In this document: positions 43,901 through 50,596 of the stretch, in pieces | Layout: every line of letters begins with the position of its first letter | How positions within the stretch are numbered: the first letter of the stretch is position 1 | Assembly: GCA_045647865.1 (NCBI GenBank) | Contig: JAZRMW010000063.1 | Coordinates: 208,293-272,292 of the forward strand | Source of the DNA: Phocaeicola_A sp045647865 | GTDB taxonomy: Bacteria > Bacteroidota > Bacteroidia > Bacteroidales > Bacteroidaceae | Reading direction: 5' to 3' | Length of the DNA: 64,000 nt | Made by a program: the position numbers and the translations under genes | The notes under the pieces: generated by a model | The model's database searches: none | What the model saw: only the letters and a program-made list of their open reading frames with translations | What the model was told of the DNA's origin: nothing

Positions 43901-45317
43901 CTATGTGCCTACTGCCAGCGGACAGAACTACTATTGGAACGAAGGTTGGAAACGATTCGTCAATGTGGCAGAGTTTGACGAAGAGTATGAATACTTCTAC
44001 CTCAACGGAGACCACACACTCGACAAAAGCACTGGTGCCGTGGATGGCAAACCGGACGCAGACCTCAATGCAGGTTCGGGACTTACCGTGGAAGAGGGAG
44101 TGGAGCAGAACATGGGCGACCTCAATATCCAGCACAATGGAACAAATGGTGGTTCTATCATTGCCGGTAGCGAAGAAGGTAATGTGAACGTCGATAATTT
44201 GCATGTAAACATTGATGTACAAAGCGGACGCTGGTACTTCTTCTGCTTCCCCTTCGACTTGAAAAAAGAGAACATCTCTATGGGTAAGGAAAATACTCAA
44301 TACATCTTCCGTTGGTACGACGGAAAAGAGCGTGCCGAAGGCAAGAGCGGATGGAAGAATGTGACAGAATCGGAAGGTTCATACCTGAAGGCCGCTACAG
44401 GATACATTTTCCAATGCAGCCAATCGGACGTACTCACCATTTCATTGGCCGATGTGAAGTTCAAGAAAGAGAAGAAGTATAACGAACTGGTGGCCAGCGC
44501 AGCAGAGAATCTGCAGGATGCCAGCTGGAACTTCGTGGGCAACCCCTACCTGAGCTACTACGACATGAACAGTGTAGGTTACGATGCTCCCATCACTGTA
44601 TGGAATGGCGAAACATACGAGGCCATCAAACCGGGTGACGATGACTATCATTTTGCACCGTTCGAAGCATTCTTCGTACAGAAACCCGAAGGAACTGATG
44701 CCATGGAGTTTGACGGTGACGCTCAAACAACCTACAATGGTGCACAAGCCCAACAACAAGAAACTGGCGCACGCTCAATCCGTAGAACAGATGGTTACCG
44801 CAAATTGGTGAACATCATCCTCAGCAACGGAGAAAAGAGCGACCGCACACGTATCGTCTTCAATGACAAGGTGAGCATGGAGTATGAATTGGCTTGTGAC
44901 GCTGCCAAGTTCGAGGCAGCGGGTGTTCCACAGCTCTACACCATCGATAGCCGTGCCGTAAAGTATGCCATCAACGAACGTCCCGTTGCAGAGGGCATTG
45001 TAACGTTAGGATACACAGTACCCACAGAGGGAATCTATACCTTGGACGCCCCTCGTATGGATACCCAAGTATCTGTAAGAGATAACCTCACACGCACTAT
45101 CCATCGCTTTGACGAAGGCAGCTACGAATTCTATTCTGAAGCAGGAACCTTCGAAGGCCGCTTTACAATCCTTACAAACAGTGGTGCAACAGGCATTGAG
45201 AATGTTGAACTCGACGAACAACACGAAGAGATTTACAACCTCAACGGCCAGCGAGTGAACAAGGTTACAGGCAAGGGAATCTACATCAAGAACAACCGCA
45301 AGGAAGTCAATATGTAA
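40998..45317 (+). CDS. BspA-type leucine-rich repeat surface protein
   Basis: The 1439-residue protein has a signal peptide (MKKLFLLLSLCCISFAAWA). It contains at least three blocks of LRR_5/BspA-type repeats (about residues 60-210, 225-500 and 515-730, with another at 760-1010), each unit of the form LPSTLETIGNDAFNSC followed by L..IDLS. The C-terminal part (1010-1400) is beta-rich, with RWYFFCFPFDL and a two-zone fold common in Bacteroides and Prevotella surface proteins, and ends in a T9SS-type tail (IYNLNGQRV). BspA-like repeats bind host or microbial surface ligands. It lies 20 bp behind the cohesin-like gene. Confidence 0.85.
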   Translation: MKKLFLLLSLCCISFAAWADEYTDEKGVTWEYNLDGYWDEANQAQINGAVITKCSNYGTEIVVPESIQVDENSYNVVSLDGSVFNDGRDQQGTVTSVTLPSTLKRIGWNVFNSFSSLKSLNIPEGVTSIGGDVFGSSHDLVLTLPTSLQTVESGAFNYCKIVSLPSADPTLLGNDISTRQVFENVSRIAVPDEAIEAYKSSQVWTRYAEKICGHSEIVEYTYTDDNSVTWTFCYVLSTSSARIVKAEGYTTDVDVPATLPYNEGEIPVTAIEHNFGDDANITTVDLSKTSITTTPSFQNCSLLETVSLPSTLETINEYTFANCDNLQSIDLSGTSVKGIDSWAFDGCDNLTTIVFPSTLETIGNDAFNSCRKIQEIDLSHTKLNSIGNSAFYNNYELQSVSFPSSVKKIGNYAFENNRNLSEIDLSMVEEIGEQAFSYCNALKSIDISSATSIGAEAFNRDATFTINATTPASIKANSFSENSKFIVTPNAYDTFCSTTIWKNWANNISMLHVDENGVKWLFRYLQDSNGMCITAASGYGEEVTIPNTLPYNGQDVDVTHIGDVFSGTNVTSVTLPTTLISIGDGAFRNCCALTSIEIPASVTTLGDEAFSWCNRLTSVTFEESSAIQSIGKYAFYYSNALKEINLSKVEEIGEGAFKDINFSSVDLSSATSVGYQAFTANENEEPLITINNETPATIASGAFPESAMFLVPDNATTTYKSADVWSDYASRIFGRNVAVQTINVTAQEKGSGVLEAIGGNENQTNIIDLTVKGTINGYDFVMFKDKMPNLRFLDLTDAKIVYNPYCYYEQHHSQNDTLGAYAFHQENKLLSIKLPKDIKYIGESAFMECGRLTEINLPNTITAIGGSAFWGTGLTKIILPNKLERIGGSAFEYTYLKEIAFPTTLTTIEWGAFGNCNQLETVRIPSSLQHISDYAFGGCGNLKNVYTYTIEPTDINENTFSNFETVQLYVPTASGQNYYWNEGWKRFVNVAEFDEEYEYFYLNGDHTLDKSTGAVDGKPDADLNAGSGLTVEEGVEQNMGDLNIQHNGTNGGSIIAGSEEGNVNVDNLHVNIDVQSGRWYFFCFPFDLKKENISMGKENTQYIFRWYDGKERAEGKSGWKNVTESEGSYLKAATGYIFQCSQSDVLTISLADVKFKKEKKYNELVASAAENLQDASWNFVGNPYLSYYDMNSVGYDAPITVWNGETYEAIKPGDDDYHFAPFEAFFVQKPEGTDAMEFDGDAQTTYNGAQAQQQETGARSIRRTDGYRKLVNIILSNGEKSDRTRIVFNDKVSMEYELACDAAKFEAAGVPQLYTIDSRAVKYAINERPVAEGIVTLGYTVPTEGIYTLDAPRMDTQVSVRDNLTRTIHRFDEGSYEFYSEAGTFEGRFTILTNSGATGIENVELDEQHEEIYNLNGQRVNKVTGKGIYIKNNRKEVNM

Positions 45318-45323
45318 TAGCCT

Positions 45324-46169
45324 ATGAAACGAATCTATAAATTGCTGATGACAGGACTGCTTCTCGCAACGGGAAGCATCCTGCCGTTGCAGGCTCAAGA
45401 AGAATTTAATCCCGCCAATCCGGCCGACCCGCAGATGAACTACAAAGTGAGAACCTCTGTAGAACCCCAATCTGCCGGTGCATGGATAAGCGTATGGGAC
45501 GAAAATTGGGACGGGCACTATCGCTATGGAGAGCAGATTACGTTGGAATGCCCGACGACAAATGGTTCCTACAGCTTCACGCATTGGACACTGGATGGAG
45601 CGCAGTACTCCACAGATGCGCAAATCACCTATACAATGGGAAGTGCCTCGGTGAAGTTTGTGGCGCACTACGAGTTCAAACCTGAGAATCCGAACGACCC
45701 TTCATACATTGCCAACAACCGTCTCTATCTGGTGGCAGAGCCTCTAACGGCTTGTACATTCAACCAGAGCAGCGGACAGAAATGGCGCTACGATGAATGG
45801 ATATACCTGAATGCATCGCCAAACAGTGGTTATCAGTTCGAAGGATGGTACTGCAATGGAAAATTATATAGCAACAGCTTGGATTTTCAATTCCAAATGC
45901 CCGACGAAGAGGTAACACTCATCGCCCGTTTCGAATATAATCCAGTGAATCCTGATGACCCCTTCGGTGATGGTTCGCAGAGTAATGTGCAGAACAAACC
46001 GAGCGGTGACGTCGATGGAGATGGTGAAATAGATGTGGCCGATGCAGTACGAATTGTCAATCTCTGTCTCGCCAATGAGAAGGATTCTCAGGCTGATGTA
46101 AACGGTGACGGTGACGTCGATGTTGCCGATGCCGTAGCTATTATCAATATTTGTCTAAAAAAGAAATAA
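45324..46169 (+). CDS. Secreted protein with InlB-like repeats and a C-terminal dockerin
   Basis: The 281-residue protein has a signal peptide (MKRIYKLLMTGLLLATGSIL). Two divergent InlB-B-type repeats follow (GEQITLECPTTNGSYSFTHW..., WIYLNASPNSGYQFEGWYCN), spaced by ENPNDP/NPDDP linkers. The last 55 residues form a type I dockerin with two calcium-binding loops: DVDGDGEIDVADAVRIVN and DVNGDGDVDVADAVAIIN. Dockerins attach proteins to cohesin scaffolds. It begins 6 bp after the leucine-rich-repeat gene; its stop overlaps the next start as TAATG. Confidence 0.85.
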   Translation: MKRIYKLLMTGLLLATGSILPLQAQEEFNPANPADPQMNYKVRTSVEPQSAGAWISVWDENWDGHYRYGEQITLECPTTNGSYSFTHWTLDGAQYSTDAQITYTMGSASVKFVAHYEFKPENPNDPSYIANNRLYLVAEPLTACTFNQSSGQKWRYDEWIYLNASPNSGYQFEGWYCNGKLYSNSLDFQFQMPDEEVTLIARFEYNPVNPDDPFGDGSQSNVQNKPSGDVDGDGEIDVADAVRIVNLCLANEKDSQADVNGDGDVDVADAVAIINICLKKK

Positions 46170-46303
46170 TGAACATCATGAATACAACAGAATATGAATC
46201 ACCTGTAGTTGAAATCATTGAAGTTGCTATAGAGAAAGGCTTTGCTACTTCTGGATTATCTTATACAGAAGAATTAGCCAATGATGAATACGATGCGCTT
46301 TAA
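46169..46303 (+). CDS. 44-residue peptide at the end of the cohesin/dockerin operon
   Basis: The ATG overlaps the dockerin stop (TAATG). The peptide begins MNIMNTTEYESPVVEIIEVA, continues EKGFATSGLSYTEELANDEY and ends DAL. It is acidic, has no signal peptide or membrane helix, and has the form Y-x-x-P-V-V-E-x-x-E-V followed by a short SG-containing tail. This resembles small leader-like peptides of unknown function near Bacteroidales surface-protein genes. A terminator follows at once, so the frame is the deliberate end of the operon. It could be a precursor peptide or a small regulator; no modifying enzyme is nearby. Confidence 0.55.
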   Translation: MNIMNTTEYESPVVEIIEVAIEKGFATSGLSYTEELANDEYDAL

Positions 46304-46333
46304 TGCGTAAACAGTCGGTATTATTCAAACCTA

Positions 46334-46371
46334 CCTGCCAGACCCTTTGTCCAAAGAGTCTGGCAGGTTTT
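46334..46371 (+). terminator. Terminator of the cohesin/LRR/dockerin operon
   Basis: CCTGCCAGACCCTTT and AAAGAGTCTGGCAGG pair over GTCC, followed by TTTTAT. It separates the operon from recO. Confidence 0.85.
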
Positions 46372-46407
46372 ATAAAAGAAATGATGCTAAATTCATACGC
46401 GGTTCTC

Positions 46408-46438
46408 TTGTTGGTTTGCATTTTTTCTTGTAGTTTTG
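46408..46438 (+). promoter_or_regulatory. Promoter of recO
   Basis: TAGTTTTG (46431-46438) with TTG 20 bp upstream (46408-46410). It places the recO start at 46462 and rules out upstream ATGs. Confidence 0.6.
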
Positions 46439-46461
46439 CGGACGTTATCATCCAATCCCAT

Positions 46462-47190
46462 ATGCAAGAAAAAGCCTCCGCCATCGTACTTCACTGTCTG
46501 AAGTACAACGACACGTCGCACATCGTCAATGTCTATACCGAACATGCCGGACGATGCTCTTATATTATTAAGGTTTCGCGCGCGAGGAAATCCGGTGTGC
46601 GCCCTTCGCTTTTTCATCCGTTGGCCTTGGTAGAATTGGAAGTTGAGGGACGCAACACGGCCCAACTCCGCCGCATCACCGAAGCACGGCCACTCTATCC
46701 GCTCCACTCACTCCCCATTGACCCATACAAATCGGCCATAGCCCTCTTTTTAGGTGAATTTCTTCACCATGCTTTACGCGAGGAAGGAGCAAACCACCCG
46801 CTCTTTGCCTATCTGCAGCACTCCATCCGCTGGCTCGACGGATGCGAAGGACACGAAGTCGCCAACTTCCACCTCGTTTTCCTCATGCGCCTTCTCCGTT
46901 TCCTGGGTCTCTTCCCTAACCTCGACGGCTATCTTGCGGGCGACTACTTTGACCTCCTCAATGCCTGCTTCTGCCACCGCATACCGCCACACGGCCATTA
47001 CCTACATCCCGAAGAAGCGGCCATCATCCCTTCGCTCATGCGCATGAACTACTATAATATGCGCCTTTTCCCATTCAACCGCCAGCAACGCATCCGTTGC
47101 CTGGAGGTTTTGAATGACTTCTACCGTCTGCACATCCCTGGTTTCCCGCCACTCCGCTCTTTGGAAGTATTGCAGGAGTTGTTCAACTGA
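46462..47190 (+). CDS. recO: DNA repair protein RecO
   Basis: From the ATG at 46462 the 242-residue protein begins MQEKASAIVLHCLKYNDTSH, the OB-fold start of RecO (KASAIVLHCLKYNDTSHIV, YTEHAGRCSYIIKV). The helical C-terminal domain follows (LGEFLHHALREE, FLMRLLRFLGLFPNL). RecO works with RecR to load RecA on gapped DNA. Length fits Bacteroidetes RecO. It is a single gene. Confidence 0.9.
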   Translation: MQEKASAIVLHCLKYNDTSHIVNVYTEHAGRCSYIIKVSRARKSGVRPSLFHPLALVELEVEGRNTAQLRRITEARPLYPLHSLPIDPYKSAIALFLGEFLHHALREEGANHPLFAYLQHSIRWLDGCEGHEVANFHLVFLMRLLRFLGLFPNLDGYLAGDYFDLLNACFCHRIPPHGHYLHPEEAAIIPSLMRMNYYNMRLFPFNRQQRIRCLEVLNDFYRLHIPGFPPLRSLEVLQELFN

Positions 47191-47215
47191 TTTTTCCCTT
47201 GCCTGCCAGAAAAAG

Positions 47216-47313
47216 CTTTCAGGTGCTCGAAAAATAACTTTCAGGTGTCCTATGGATTCCTGCCAGCTGACAACAGAAGCGCCATCAGTTGACAGAAGTC
47301 CCTTTATCTGCTG
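47216..47313. repeat. 22-bp-period array C (CTTTCAGGTG-like cores)
   Basis: Five 10-bp cores in the same direction start at 47216, 47238, 47260, 47282 and 47304, exactly 22 bp apart: CTTTCAGGTG, CTTTCAGGTG, CTGCCAGCTG, CCATCAGTTG, TTATCTGCTG. An inverted core (CAACTGATTT, 47184-47193) lies just upstream but out of phase. It follows recO and precedes the glycine-lipid promoter. Confidence 0.6.
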
Positions 47314-47423
47314 AAAAACTCAAAGAGGATATACAACAAATCCCCATCTACCCAAACCTCAAATCTGTATAGAGGTGTTAAAATTGTCTTAAAAAGGATG
47401 TTTAATATCCCAATTTTCGGATA

Positions 47424-47459
47424 TTTGTGTTCAAAAATGAAAAAGAAACATTATTTTTG
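47424..47459 (+). promoter_or_regulatory. Promoter of the glycine-lipid operon
   Basis: TATTTTTG (47452-47459), exact -7; TTTG (47424-47427) stands 24 bp upstream, somewhat far. It shows the start codon is the ATG at 47481, not 47427. Confidence 0.6.
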
Positions 47460-47480
47460 CCAGATATTAACGAAAAAAAT

Positions 47481-48329
47481 ATGGCTGAAGATTCATTTTT
47501 TCTGGTAGATATAGACAAGATTCTGGCTTCGAAAGCTGGGAAGAAAGCAAAGTATGTGCCAGGATTTCTGGTCTCATACCTGAAGAAGATTGTACATCAA
47601 GAAGAAATCAACGAATACCTGCTTAGTGTAAAGGAAAAACGTGGAGTACCCTTTCTGGAAGCCACATTGGAATACCTCGACACCAAGTTGGAAGTGGAAG
47701 GTTTGGAAAACTTACCCGATGACGGGCGCCTATGCACCTTTGTAAGCAACCATCCATTAGGCGGACAGGACGGGATTTCATTGGGATACATACTGGGCAA
47801 ACGCTACGACGGTAAAATCAAATATTTAGTAAACGACCTGCTGATGAACCTCTACGGATTGGCCCCCCTCTTTGTCCCCATCAACAAGACAGGATCGCAA
47901 TCGCGCGACTTCCCCAAGATGGTGGAGGCTGCTTTCCAATCCGACAACCACATCATCATGTTTCCTGCCGGACTCTGTTCGCGCCGCCAGGCAGACGGCA
48001 CCATCCGCGATTTGGAATGGAAAAAGACTTTCATCGTAAAAAGTGTACAGACACAACGAGACATTGTCCCCATCCATTTCGAAGGACAAAACTCGGAATT
48101 CTTCTATTCGCTGGCACAATGGTGCAAACGGTTAGGCATCAAATTCAACATCGCCATGCTCTATTTGGCTGACGAGATGTACAAGAACCGACACAAGACC
48201 TTCCGCATTGTTATCGGGAAACCCATTCCTTGGCAGACGTTTGACAAATCGAAGTCCCACGCCGAATGGGCCGAACATGTGAAAGGAATCGTTTACAATT
48301 TAAAAGATCAATCAAGTTTGCGAGATTAA
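47481..48329 (+). CDS. glsA: Glycine-lipid O-acyltransferase (GlsA-like)
   Basis: This 282-residue PlsC-type acyltransferase starts at the ATG after the -7 box (MAEDSFFLVDIDKILASKAG). It has the block NHPLGGQDGISLGYIL, the His-Asp acyltransferase motif of OlsA/GlsA-like enzymes, then the lipid-site block MFPAGLCSRR. It is followed 11 bp later by an OlsB/GlsB-like N-acyltransferase. In Bacteroides thetaiotaomicron a gene pair of this kind makes glycine and flavolipin-type lipids, GlsB adding the N-linked and GlsA the O-linked chain. The assignment follows this pairing. Confidence 0.75.
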   Translation: MAEDSFFLVDIDKILASKAGKKAKYVPGFLVSYLKKIVHQEEINEYLLSVKEKRGVPFLEATLEYLDTKLEVEGLENLPDDGRLCTFVSNHPLGGQDGISLGYILGKRYDGKIKYLVNDLLMNLYGLAPLFVPINKTGSQSRDFPKMVEAAFQSDNHIIMFPAGLCSRRQADGTIRDLEWKKTFIVKSVQTQRDIVPIHFEGQNSEFFYSLAQWCKRLGIKFNIAMLYLADEMYKNRHKTFRIVIGKPIPWQTFDKSKSHAEWAEHVKGIVYNLKDQSSLRD

Positions 48330-48340
48330 ACTATAAAAAA

Positions 48341-49321
48341 ATGATGGAAGAAATAATCGCTCCGATAAGCAAAGAGATTCTGAAATCAGAACTGACTGAA
48401 GACAAGCGTCTGCGCCGCACGAACAAGAGCAATAATGACATCTACATCGTTACTGCACACAATGCCCCCAATGTAATGAAGGAAATCGGGCGACTGCGCG
48501 AAATAGCCTTCCGTGCAGGTGGTGGTGGAACCGGTCTTTCAATGGATATAGACGAATATGACACAATGGAGAATCCCTACCGCCAACTGATTGTATGGAA
48601 TCCCGAGTCAGAGGAAATCATCGGCGGATACCGCTACATTTTGGGAACCGACGTACGTCTGGATGAACATGGACATCCCATCCTGGCAACAGCACACATG
48701 TTCAATTTCTCTCAAGAGTTCCTCACCGAATATCTCCCCCAAACCATCGAATTGGGACGTTCATTCGTCACATTGGAATATCAGTCAACCCGCTCAGACG
48801 CTAAAGGAATATTTGCTTTAGACAATTTATGGGACGGTTTGGGCGCACTCACCGTGCTGATGCCCAACGTAAAATACTTTTTCGGGAAGATGACCATGTA
48901 CCCCTCTTACAACCGCCGGGGACGCGATATGATCCTCTATTTCCTGAAAAAACATTTCGGCGACAAAGACAAGCTGGTACTTCCTGCCGATCCTTTGCAA
49001 TTAGACACAGACGAAAAGGAACTGGAAACTCTGTTCTGCGAAGAGGATTTCAAGGCCGACTACCGCATTCTCAACCGTGAAGTCCGCAATTTGGGACACA
49101 ACATTCCCCCTCTCGTGAATGCCTACATGGGATTGTCGCCCACCATGCGTGTGTTCGGAACGGCCATCAATTACGAGTTCGGCGATGTCGAAGAAACCGG
49201 AATCCTGATTGCCGTCAATGAAATTCTGGAAGAAAAACGTATCCGACACATGGATTCTTTTGCCAAAGAGCACCCCGAGGTTCTGGAACTGAAATACGGT
49301 TCCGGTGTACTGAAGATTTGA
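48341..49321 (+). CDS. glsB: Glycine N-acyltransferase (GlsB-like, GNAT fold)
   Basis: The start is one of two adjacent ATGs at 48341/48344; upstream codons overlap glsA. The 326-residue protein has IGRLREIAFRAGGGGTG, the IGGYRYILG strand and IELGRSFVTLEYQ, the pattern of OlsB-type acyl-ACP N-acyltransferases. It would join a 3-hydroxy-acyl chain to glycine in the first step of glycine-lipid synthesis. With glsA it forms a two-gene operon closed by a terminator. Confidence 0.78.
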   Translation: MMEEIIAPISKEILKSELTEDKRLRRTNKSNNDIYIVTAHNAPNVMKEIGRLREIAFRAGGGGTGLSMDIDEYDTMENPYRQLIVWNPESEEIIGGYRYILGTDVRLDEHGHPILATAHMFNFSQEFLTEYLPQTIELGRSFVTLEYQSTRSDAKGIFALDNLWDGLGALTVLMPNVKYFFGKMTMYPSYNRRGRDMILYFLKKHFGDKDKLVLPADPLQLDTDEKELETLFCEEDFKADYRILNREVRNLGHNIPPLVNAYMGLSPTMRVFGTAINYEFGDVEETGILIAVNEILEEKRIRHMDSFAKEHPEVLELKYGSGVLKI

Positions 49322-49335
49322 CGCAAATTTCAACA

Positions 49336-49375
49336 TTCAAGAGGGTGTGCATCCTAGGAAGTACACTCTCTTGAA
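49336..49375. terminator. Bidirectional terminator between glsB and dinB
   Basis: TTCAAGAGGGTGTGC pairs imperfectly with GTACACTCTCTTGAA over about 10 nt; T residues follow on the plus strand. Confidence 0.7.
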
Positions 49376-49430
49376 CGTTTTAATCCATTCCATCTATATA
49401 CAATTCTTAGGATTACCCACAAACAGGGAG

Positions 49431-50522
49431 TTACTCCTCAAAAGGCAAAACCAACTGTTCCCACGTTGTGTGGAACGCCCCTTCTTTCTCATCTTCACGC
49501 GGATTGGAAACCGAAAGTCCCAGCAGACGAATGGGACGCTCTTCGTAAGCGACATCTGCCAACAACTTTTTTGCCAAAGGCAGTATCACGTCCATCGTCA
49601 ACAAATCCTTTTCTTGTGTAACACTACGGGTTATTTGGGAGAAATCATGGAATTTTACTTTCAGTGTCAACGTATTTCCTCTGAAATTCTTTACTGTAAG
49701 ACGGTTGACAAGTTCTACCGCTGTATGGTACAATTCTATGACGATTGCCGAACGACTATTGATGTCACGCTCCAAGGTTCGTTCACATCCGATGGACTTA
49801 CGCACCCTCACCGCTTCCACAGGCCGCAAATCAATGCCACGCGAAAAATCATAATATAATCTGCCCGCCTTGCCGAACTCACGCGTCAACCCCTCCAGTG
49901 ACCAGGCGCGCAGATGTCTGCCATCATGAATCCCTAACGCATGCATCCGTTTGGCCGTGACTGGTCCGACACCCCAAAAACTCTCGATCGGCAGACGGGC
50001 AATGAAATCCAATGCCTGATCGGGATGAATGGTACACAGACCATCAGGCTTACGATAATCGGATGCAATCTTTGCCAAAAACTTATTATACGAAACACCG
50101 GCCGAGGCCACCAATCCCAATTCCTCACGGATTCGATGTTTGATTTCCCGGGCAATCTCTACGGCTAAAGGAATATCAGGTTTGTTCACCGTCACATCCA
50201 AGAAAGCCTCATCCAAAGCCAACGGTTCAATGACATCCGTATATGCATGAAAGATTTCATGGATTTGATGGGAAACCTCCTTATAGACCTCCATACGACC
50301 GGGTATAAAAACCAAATCCGGACAAAGACGTTTGGCTTTGAGCGACGACATGGCTGAACGCACGCCAAACTTCCGTGCTTCGTAACTGGCAGCCGCCACC
50401 ACCCCTCGTTCTCCCGCATGTCCCACAGCCAATGGACGCCCCCGCAAATCGGGATTATCCCGTTGCTCAACCGATGCATAGAAAGCATCCATATCGATGT
50501 GTATAATCTTACGTTCGCCCAT
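49431..50522 (-). CDS. dinB: DNA polymerase IV
   Basis: This 363-residue Y-family polymerase has IIHIDMDAFYASVEQRDNP (metal-binding Asp), PLALDEAFLDVT (Asp-Glu pair), the helix-hairpin-helix region FWGVGPVTAKRMHALGI and a little-finger domain. It ends in QLVLPFEE, a match to the beta-clamp-binding motif. It performs error-prone bypass of damaged DNA. Its -7 box lies only 7 bp before the start codon, so the mRNA may have almost no leader. Confidence 0.94.
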   Translation of the reverse strand: MGERKIIHIDMDAFYASVEQRDNPDLRGRPLAVGHAGERGVVAAASYEARKFGVRSAMSSLKAKRLCPDLVFIPGRMEVYKEVSHQIHEIFHAYTDVIEPLALDEAFLDVTVNKPDIPLAVEIAREIKHRIREELGLVASAGVSYNKFLAKIASDYRKPDGLCTIHPDQALDFIARLPIESFWGVGPVTAKRMHALGIHDGRHLRAWSLEGLTREFGKAGRLYYDFSRGIDLRPVEAVRVRKSIGCERTLERDINSRSAIVIELYHTAVELVNRLTVKNFRGNTLTLKVKFHDFSQITRSVTQEKDLLTMDVILPLAKKLLADVAYEERPIRLLGLSVSNPREDEKEGAFHTTWEQLVLPFEE

Positions 50523-50529
50523 TGCGATG

Positions 50530-50537
50530 CAAAGTTA
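50530..50537 (-). promoter_or_regulatory. -7 element of dinB
   Basis: Minus strand TAACTTTG, exact match, ending 7 bp before the ATG at 50522. It is back to back with the helicase promoter. Confidence 0.5.
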
Positions 50538-50546
50538 GCGATAATC

Positions 50547-50578
50547 GTTGGTACTTTGAAGAATATATGTTATTTTTG
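50547..50578 (+). promoter_or_regulatory. Promoter of the helicase gene
   Basis: TATTTTTG (50571-50578), 20-bp spacer, GTTG (50547-50550). The ATG at 50597 follows by 18 bp; ATGs at 50522 and 50567 lie upstream of transcription and are excluded. Confidence 0.65.
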
Positions 50579-50596
50579 CCCAAAAGTTTTACTCCT

